49,090 nucleotides of DNA from Pseudomonadota bacterium (lineage in GTDB: Bacteria > Pseudomonadota > Alphaproteobacteria > Sphingomonadales > Sphingomonadaceae): positions 1-49,090 of the forward strand of contig JAKPAG010000115.1 in assembly GCA_029779535.1 (NCBI GenBank), given 5' to 3'. Shown here piece by piece: positions 44,096-49,090 of the stretch. Under the pieces are notes generated by a model. The model was not told the DNA's origin, ran no database searches, and was given only the letters and a program-made list of their open reading frames with translations. The position numbers and the translations under genes are program-made. How positions within the stretch are numbered: the stretch's first letter is position 1; each line of letters opens with the position of its first letter.

Positions 44096-45592
44096 ATGGC
44101 GCTGGGGCCTCGCCTCGACCTAAGGCAAAGCCAGTCGCTGGTGATGACGCCGCAATTGCAGCAGGCGATCAAGCTGCTGGCGCTGTCAAACCTGGAAATC
44201 GAAACCTTCATCGGCGAGGCGCTCGACGGCAACCCGCTGCTCGAACTGGGTGACGGCGCCCCCGCCGCGCCCGACAGCGCCCCGGAAGAGATCGACGCGC
44301 GCCGCACTACGCTGGAAAGCTCGCCAGTCGACCAGCTGGTTGCCGAGGGCCGCGCGGCGGACGACCGCCCGCTCGACATCGATGCCGCCGCGCTCGATAC
44401 CGAGCGCGACACTGGTGATGGCGACCGCGGCGACTGGGGCGCGGACCTGCGCGGCCCGGCCGGCGAGGATGGGCCGGGGATCGACGAACGCGGCGGCGGC
44501 GAGCCGAGCCTGGCCGAACACCTCGACAGCCAGATCGGCCCCGCGGCGCGCGATCCGGTGCAGGCCTTCATCGCCCGCCATATCGCCGGCCAGCTTGACG
44601 AGGCGGGTTACCTGCCAGTGTCCCTGCGCGAGATCGCGGCGGAACTGGGGGTCAGCGAGGACCTGGCGGAAGATGGCCTGGCGCTGGTCCAGTCGCTCGA
44701 TCCCACCGGGGTCGGCGCGCGCAGCCTGGCCGAATGCCTGATCCTGCAGGCGAAAGAGGCGGACCGCTATGACCCGTGCATGGCCCGGCTGCTCGACAAC
44801 CTCGATCTGCTGGCGCGCGGGGAACTGCCCCGGCTGAAGCGGATGTGCGGCGTTGACGACGAGGACTTCGCCGAGATGCTCGCCGAACTGCGGGGATACG
44901 ATCCTAAACCCGGCTTGAGGTTTGGTTCAGGGGGGGGCGAGCCGGTGACTCCGGACATCCTGGTCACCCCGGGCAAGGACGGCGGCTGGGACGTCAGCAT
45001 CAACCAGGCCACCCTGCCCCGCCTGATCGTAAACCGCAGCTACTATGTCGAAATGCGCGGTGCCTGCGACGACAAGACCGCGCGCGCCTGGCTGTCGGAC
45101 AAGCTGGCCGATGCCAACTGGCTGGTAAAGGCGCTGGACCAGCGGCAGAAGACCATCCTGAAAGTGGCCAGCGAACTGGTGAAGCAGCAGGACGGCTTCT
45201 TCCGCCACGGCGTGTCGCAATTGCGCCCGCTCACCCTGCGCCAGGTGGCCGAGGCGATTGCCATGCATGAAAGCACCGTCAGCCGGGTCACCAGCAACAA
45301 GTACCTGCACTGCGAGCGCGGAACCTTCGAGTTGAAATACTTCTTCACCAGCGGCGTTGGGTCGACCGATGGCGAAGGCGGCGCTTCGGCCGAAGCGGTA
45401 AAAGCTGCAATCAAGCAGTTGATTGACAACGAGGATCCCAAGGCGATCCTGTCAGACGATACGCTGGTCGATCTGCTCAAGGCGCGCGGCTTCGAACTTG
45501 CCCGCCGCACCGTGGCCAAATACCGCGAGGCAATTGGCCTGGGCAGTTCGGTGCAGCGCCGCCGGCAAAAGGCACTGGCGGGGGTGCGATAA
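44096..45592 (+). CDS. rpoN: RNA polymerase sigma-54 factor
   Basis: 498 residues. Region I QSQSLVMTPQLQQAIKLLALSNLEIETFI, an acidic region II, the core-binding domain with SLDPTGVGARSLAECLILQ, the HTH (RQVAEAIAMHESTVSRVTSNKY) and the RpoN box ARRTVAKYRE. It recognises -24/-12 promoters such as the one at 22493-22508. ATG at 44096, in an lptB-rpoN unit. The usual downstream hpf/ptsN genes are missing. Confidence 0.97.
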   Translation: MALGPRLDLRQSQSLVMTPQLQQAIKLLALSNLEIETFIGEALDGNPLLELGDGAPAAPDSAPEEIDARRTTLESSPVDQLVAEGRAADDRPLDIDAAALDTERDTGDGDRGDWGADLRGPAGEDGPGIDERGGGEPSLAEHLDSQIGPAARDPVQAFIARHIAGQLDEAGYLPVSLREIAAELGVSEDLAEDGLALVQSLDPTGVGARSLAECLILQAKEADRYDPCMARLLDNLDLLARGELPRLKRMCGVDDEDFAEMLAELRGYDPKPGLRFGSGGGEPVTPDILVTPGKDGGWDVSINQATLPRLIVNRSYYVEMRGACDDKTARAWLSDKLADANWLVKALDQRQKTILKVASELVKQQDGFFRHGVSQLRPLTLRQVAEAIAMHESTVSRVTSNKYLHCERGTFELKYFFTSGVGSTDGEGGASAEAVKAAIKQLIDNEDPKAILSDDTLVDLLKARGFELARRTVAKYREAIGLGSSVQRRRQKALAGVR

Positions 45593-45634
45593 TCGGCTAG
45601 GCTGCCCCGCAATCGCTTTCGGGGAGAACCTGCC

Positions 45635-47659
45635 ATGAAATTCCGTCTGCTGGGCGCTGTCGCCCTGGCCGCCTGTGCCATGCCGCTGGCCGCCAAGCCC
45701 GTGACCTACCGCGTGGTCACCCAGGACACCGACATCGGCCACTACATCGTCGATACCGAGGGCGACCGGGTGACGGTGGACTATGACTTCAAGCAGAACG
45801 GGCGCGGGCCGACGATCAAGGAGAGCCTGCGACTGGACAAGGACGGCCGCCCGGTCGACTGGACGATCACCGGGCGCACCACGTTCGGCAACGCGGTGAA
45901 CGAGCGCTTCACCCGCACGGCCCAGGGTGCGCAATGGCGCGACCTGGCTGGTCCCGGCAAGATCCCGGGCAAGGATGCGCCGCGTTTCTATGCCGCGCAG
46001 AACGGCTCGCCGCTGGACGTGTCGCTGCTCGCCAAGGCACTGCTAGCCGCGCCGGACAAGACGCTGCCGGTCGCTCCTGGCGGGACCGCCACGCTGCGCG
46101 AGCGGGCGCGCAACAGCTTTGACGGCCCCGATGGGCGGCTGGACGCGATCACGTACGAGCTGGGCGGGCTGTCGCTTGCGCCGCTGTACATCACGCTGGA
46201 CGGCAAGGGCGATTTCTTCGCCTTTGCCACGCCCGATCTGATCATTGCCCGCGCGGGCTATGAAAAGGCCGCTGACAAGCCGCTGCGCGACTTGTCCGAA
46301 CGGCTCGCGTCCGAGCGGCTGGCCGCACTGCAGAAGGACGGCGCGCACAAATTTTCCGGGCCGGTGCGGATCCGCAACGTCCGCCTGTTCGATCCGCGCG
46401 CCAAGGCGCTGACCGCGGCGAGCGACGTGGTGGTTTCCGGGCGCACCATCGCCGAAGTGCTGCCCGCCGGCAGCAAGGCTACCCCGGGCGAAACGGTGAT
46501 CGACGGCGCCGGCGGCACGCTGGTGCCGGGCATGTTCGAAATGCACGGCCATCTGGGCCAGGAAGACGCCCTGCTCAACGTCCTTGCCGGGATCACCTCG
46601 CTGCGCGACATGGGCAACGACAACGCCGTGCTCGACCAGTTGATCCATCGGATCGAGGCGGGCGAAGTGGCCGGCCCGCGCGTGGTGCGCAGCGGCTTCA
46701 TCGAAGGCAAGAGCCAGTTCAGCGCGCGCAACGGGATTCTCGCCTCAACCGAAGCCGAAGCGCTCGATGCGGTGCGCTGGTATGCGGCGCGCGGCTATTG
46801 GCAGGCCAAGCTGTACAATTCGATGGACCCGGCCTGGGCCCCGGCGGTGGTTGCCGAAGCGCACCGCCACGGGCTGCGGGTGGCCGGGCATGTGCCGGCC
46901 TTTTCCAGCGCCGACGCGATGATCGCCGCCGGGTTCGACGAGCTTACCCACGTCAACCAGCTGATGCTGGGCTGGGTGCTGCAACCGGGTGAGGATACCC
47001 GCACCCTGTTCCGCTTCACCGCGATGCGGCGCTTCCCCACGCTCGACGTCAAGTCGGCCAAGGTTCAGGGCACACTGGACGCGATGGTTGCCCGCCACGT
47101 CGCGCATGAACCGACCATCGGCATCCACGAGCTGGGCCTGACCGCGCTGGACGGCCAGCCCAACCCCGGCGCGCTTGATTATATCGACCACATGCCGCCG
47201 TCCGAGCAGCGCCAGCTGAAGCAGGCCCTGTTCGGTGCCGACACGCCGCAGCAGCGCGCCGAATATGTCGCCGCCTATGCCAAAATCCTCGAAACGCTGA
47301 GCGAAATGAACCGCAAGGGCATCCTGCTGATCCCGGGCACCGATACCGGCGGGGCCTTCACCTATCACCGCGAGCTGGAACTGTTCGGCAAGCTGGGGAT
47401 GACCCCGGCCCAGGTGCTGTCACGTGCCACGCTGGAAATGGCGCAGTACCTTGGCCAGGACCAGCAGCTCGGCTCGATCGAACGCGGCAAGCTGGCGGAC
47501 TTCTTCCTGGTCCCCGGCGATCCGACCCGGGATCTCAAGTCAATCAAGGCGATCGGCATGGTGGTCAGGGACGGGACGGTCTATTTCCCGCCTGAAATCT
47601 ATCCCAAGCTGGGCATCCGGCCCTTCGCTCCCGCCCCGAAGGTGGAAACTGCCAAGTGA
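45635..47659 (+). CDS. Exported amidohydrolase with N-terminal beta domain
   Basis: 674 residues. MKFRLLGAVALAACAMPLAAK is a signal peptide. An extra N-terminal domain of about 230 residues (beta-rich, with TRVV/GRTTFGNAVNERF motifs) precedes the amidohydrolase barrel: metal-binding HGH at residues 304-306 (EMHGHLG), a Lys in QAKLYNS, His in VAGHVPA and in LTHVNQL, and Asp in PGTDTGG. Such enzymes hydrolyse imidazolonepropionate-like amides or peptides. GGGGAG lies 10 nt upstream. It overlaps the next gene by 4 nt. Confidence 0.88.
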   Translation: MKFRLLGAVALAACAMPLAAKPVTYRVVTQDTDIGHYIVDTEGDRVTVDYDFKQNGRGPTIKESLRLDKDGRPVDWTITGRTTFGNAVNERFTRTAQGAQWRDLAGPGKIPGKDAPRFYAAQNGSPLDVSLLAKALLAAPDKTLPVAPGGTATLRERARNSFDGPDGRLDAITYELGGLSLAPLYITLDGKGDFFAFATPDLIIARAGYEKAADKPLRDLSERLASERLAALQKDGAHKFSGPVRIRNVRLFDPRAKALTAASDVVVSGRTIAEVLPAGSKATPGETVIDGAGGTLVPGMFEMHGHLGQEDALLNVLAGITSLRDMGNDNAVLDQLIHRIEAGEVAGPRVVRSGFIEGKSQFSARNGILASTEAEALDAVRWYAARGYWQAKLYNSMDPAWAPAVVAEAHRHGLRVAGHVPAFSSADAMIAAGFDELTHVNQLMLGWVLQPGEDTRTLFRFTAMRRFPTLDVKSAKVQGTLDAMVARHVAHEPTIGIHELGLTALDGQPNPGALDYIDHMPPSEQRQLKQALFGADTPQQRAEYVAAYAKILETLSEMNRKGILLIPGTDTGGAFTYHRELELFGKLGMTPAQVLSRATLEMAQYLGQDQQLGSIERGKLADFFLVPGDPTRDLKSIKAIGMVVRDGTVYFPPEIYPKLGIRPFAPAPKVETAK

Positions 47660-48285
47660 GCGGCTGGATGATCTGGGCGGCGGCGGCGGCGCTCTACCTG
47701 CTGTTCCGCCTGTGGTACGACAGCTGGCGCGGACCGCTGACCAAGGCAGAGATCGACGCCTTTTTTGCAGCCGTGCAGGGCAAGTTTTCCGGCGGCAACG
47801 ATCCGGCTGTGCTGCGTTGTTTCCTGGAGGCGGACGATGGCAGGGAATTCGTCATGCTCAACCTGGTCAAGGTCGAACAGGGCATGGTCGCGGATCCGAA
47901 CACGGGCGAGCCCGTCCCCGGTCCCGAGATGATGCGGCGCTATTCCGATCCGTTCGTCCGCGCGCTGATCCGGCGCGGCGGGCATCCCGGCATGGTCGGG
48001 CGCAAGGTTGGCCCCTATGTCGACGCCTGGCAGGTCGAACCCGATCCGGGTTGGACCATCTTCGGGCTGATGCGCTATCGCAGCCGCCGCGACATGCTGG
48101 CGATGATCACCGATCCGCGCTTTGCCGATCACCACGCCTTCAAGCTGCTCGGCATCCCGACCACGTTCAGCTTTCCGACCCAGCGTCAGGTCTCGATCTA
48201 CGCCGGCCCGCGCCTGACCGTGGCGCTGGTGCTCGCGCTAGGCGCGGCGCTGGCGCGCCTGGCGCTGCTGCTGGCCCACGGCTGA
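47656..48285 (+). CDS. Membrane-anchored hypothetical protein, DUF1330-like alpha/beta domain
   Basis: 209 residues, GTG start overlapping the amidohydrolase stop. A membrane helix lies at each end (MIWAAAAALYLLFRLWY; LTVALVLALGAALARLALLLA). The middle, with EFVMLNLVKVEQG, WTIFGLMRYRSRRDMLAMITDPRF and DHHAFKLLG, resembles the dimeric alpha/beta-barrel of DUF1330/NIPSNAP-type proteins. The function is unknown; it is co-translated with an exported amidohydrolase. Confidence 0.7.
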   Translation: MSGWMIWAAAAALYLLFRLWYDSWRGPLTKAEIDAFFAAVQGKFSGGNDPAVLRCFLEADDGREFVMLNLVKVEQGMVADPNTGEPVPGPEMMRRYSDPFVRALIRRGGHPGMVGRKVGPYVDAWQVEPDPGWTIFGLMRYRSRRDMLAMITDPRFADHHAFKLLGIPTTFSFPTQRQVSIYAGPRLTVALVLALGAALARLALLLAHG

Positions 48286-48585
48286 CCACGCTCAGCCAAC
48301 CCCCACACTGGTCGATCCCCCTCGCGCCCCAAGGCAGTCCTCGCCCAGTGGCACCGGGGAGACGCCCTGGACTGGCAAGGAGCGCAAAATGCGGGGCGGG
48401 ATCCGCGAAAGGCTAAGCCGTCGAACACATCGACCAACCTGGCCGCCGAAGCGGCTCTCTCGCCGCCCGATGCAGGGAAATGGTGCCAGAAGAGGCGTAA
48501 AAATTCTGTCTCAGGCAATGCCGAGGCATCCCTAACCACACTGTAAATTAGCCGATCTGGCTTGTAAGGTGTTCGCGGTCGGTCG

Positions 48586-48631
48586 CCCACATTTGCCTGA
48601 AATCCCACCGATTTGTGGGAACGAATGTGGG
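48586..48631. repeat. Nested inverted repeats upstream of the integrase
   Basis: An outer pair CCCACATT / AATGTGGG (48586-48593, 48624-48631) encloses an inner pair TCCCAC / GTGGGA separated by 6 nt. Could fold as a hairpin or bind recombination proteins. Confidence 0.5.
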
Positions 48632-48665
48632 AGCGTTTTCGGCAGCCATTCCGTGGGAACGAATG
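48615..48665. repeat. Direct repeat GTGGGAACGAATG (two copies)
   Basis: The 13-bp sequence GTGGGAACGAATG occurs at 48615-48627 and again at 48653-48665, 38 nt apart. Repeated arm-type sites for an integrase or excisionase are one explanation. Confidence 0.55.
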
Positions 48666-48670
48666 CCGAA
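48638..48670. repeat. Bulged stem-loop just before the integrase gene
   Basis: TTCGGCA-(GCC)-ATTC pairs with GAATGCCGAA around a 9-nt loop, giving an 11-bp-class stem with a 3-nt bulge that ends 24 nt before the integrase ATG. It overlaps the second copy of the direct repeat. Confidence 0.5.
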
Positions 48671-48694
48671 GATTCCCTAAACGGGACTCGAACG

Positions 48695-49090
48695 ATGGCA
48701 CTGACAACACTGAAAGTGAAGAACGCGAAACCGGGCCGTCATGTCGATGGCCGTGGCCTTTGCCTGCTGGTCAAAGAGAGTGGCGCGGCGACCTGGGTGC
48801 TGCGTATGCAGCACAAAGGCAGGCGGAGAGATTACGGGCTTGGCTCTGCCTTGGACGTCTCCCTTGCCGAAGCCCGAGAGGCGGCGACGGCGCTGCGGAG
48901 CAAGGTTAGGGCTGGCGCTGATCCGGTGGCTGAGCGGCGCAAGGCCCGCAAAGTCATACCCAGCTTCGAAACGGCAGCGCGCGACTGCTACGACGCCTTG
49001 AAGGAGGGTTGGAAGAACCGCCGCTATGCGAACTGGATCTCCAGCTTCGAGAACCACGTATTCCCGCACATCGGCACCAAGCCGGTCGAT
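48695..49090 (+). CDS. Tyrosine-type site-specific integrase, N-terminal part, cut by window end
   Basis: 132 codons, open to the window end. MALTTLKVKNAKPGRHVDGRGLCLLVKESGAATWVLRMQ is the DUF4102 arm-binding domain of P4-type integrases; LGSALDVSLAEAREAATALRSKVRAGADPVAERRKARK is its usual continuation; SFETAARDCYDALKEGWKNRRYANWISSFENHVFPHIGT begins the core-binding domain. The catalytic domain lies beyond the window. GACTCGAACG before the ATG has only a weak Shine-Dalgarno. It points into an element to the right; no complete tRNA target is visible here. Confidence 0.88.
   Translation, partial: MALTTLKVKNAKPGRHVDGRGLCLLVKESGAATWVLRMQHKGRRRDYGLGSALDVSLAEAREAATALRSKVRAGADPVAERRKARKVIPSFETAARDCYDALKEGWKNRRYANWISSFENHVFPHIGTKPVD

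Larger units (their letters stand above)
48286..48694 (+). other. 409-nt non-coding region leading into an integrase
   Basis: No convincing gene: an open frame on the minus strand across it has odd composition and no known pattern. Base composition turns more AT-rich after about 48480. TGGTGCCAGAAGAGG at 48481-48495 resembles, reversed, the 3' end of an alphaproteobacterial tRNA-Leu (…CTCTTCTGGGCACCA) with one base missing. Several inverted and direct repeats follow (listed). Probably an attachment or boundary region of an integrated element. Confidence 0.5.

Noticed and set aside
48682..48695. T-arm-like sequence GGGACTCGAACG, suggesting a tRNA
   Set aside because: The flanking bases cannot form a T-stem, and no D- or anticodon arm is found.
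48198..48710. 170-codon minus-strand open frame across the region before the integrase
   Set aside because: No family pattern, odd composition, and it overlaps both the end of a real gene and the integrase start.

Overview
This window looks like chromosome from a high-GC alphaproteobacterium of the order Sphingomonadales (Novosphingobium/Erythrobacter type; the genus is inferred from protein style only). Supporting points are a GcrA cell-cycle regulator, a DUF4167 protein, the alphaproteobacterial YlxR form, a psp locus with small sphingomonad-type membrane proteins, and housekeeping sequences typical of the group. Genes are tightly packed, with many 1-4 nt start/stop overlaps. I see no rRNA, complete tRNA, CRISPR array or IS element. 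All coding regions look intact except two cut by the window edges: hspQ on the left and an integrase on the right.

Layout. 1-8 kb: hspQ tail, an acyl-CoA thioesterase/ABC-2 permease pair, gcrA, a diguanylate cyclase, an SDR oxidoreductase, and a two-gene operon of exported proteins of unknown role (a 709-residue protein plus a DUF3142-like protein). 8-20 kb: the translation and RNA block on the minus strand, in transcription order rimP-nusA-ylxR-infB-(PaaI thioesterase)-rbfA, then tdk, an M50 protease, truB-rpsO and pnp. It is the classical nus/inf/pnp cluster, interrupted by a convergent yceI gene plus tdk and the protease. 20-21.3 kb: a cold-shock gene coupled to a GTG-started IF-1 gene and followed by three tiny ORFs.

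21.3-25.7 kb: the phage-shock (envelope stress) locus, the most interesting part of the window. Divergent pspF faces a consensus sigma-54 promoter. This drives a 53-residue membrane peptide gene, pspA, pspB and pspC, then three tandem small membrane/coiled-coil proteins that share a C-terminal motif with each other and resemble PspB, then two further tiny membrane proteins. The sigma-54 gene rpoN lies at 44 kb, so both activator and sigma factor for this circuit are in the window.

25.7-43 kb: an exported protein, a SufE-type protein, YbaN/DUF454, leuC without leuD, a nitronate-monooxygenase-like enzyme and a GST; then, on the minus strand, hisS-prfA-prmC, a DUF4167 protein, and lnt-metK with a perfect palindrome before metK. 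An M61 peptidase/DUF1345 pair, ppa and pmbA follow. 43-48.3 kb: lptB-rpoN, an amidohydrolase and a membrane-anchored alpha/beta protein. From about 48.4 kb the sequence changes character: a non-coding, repeat-rich stretch leads into a tyrosine-type integrase cut by the window end, most likely the edge of an integrated element.
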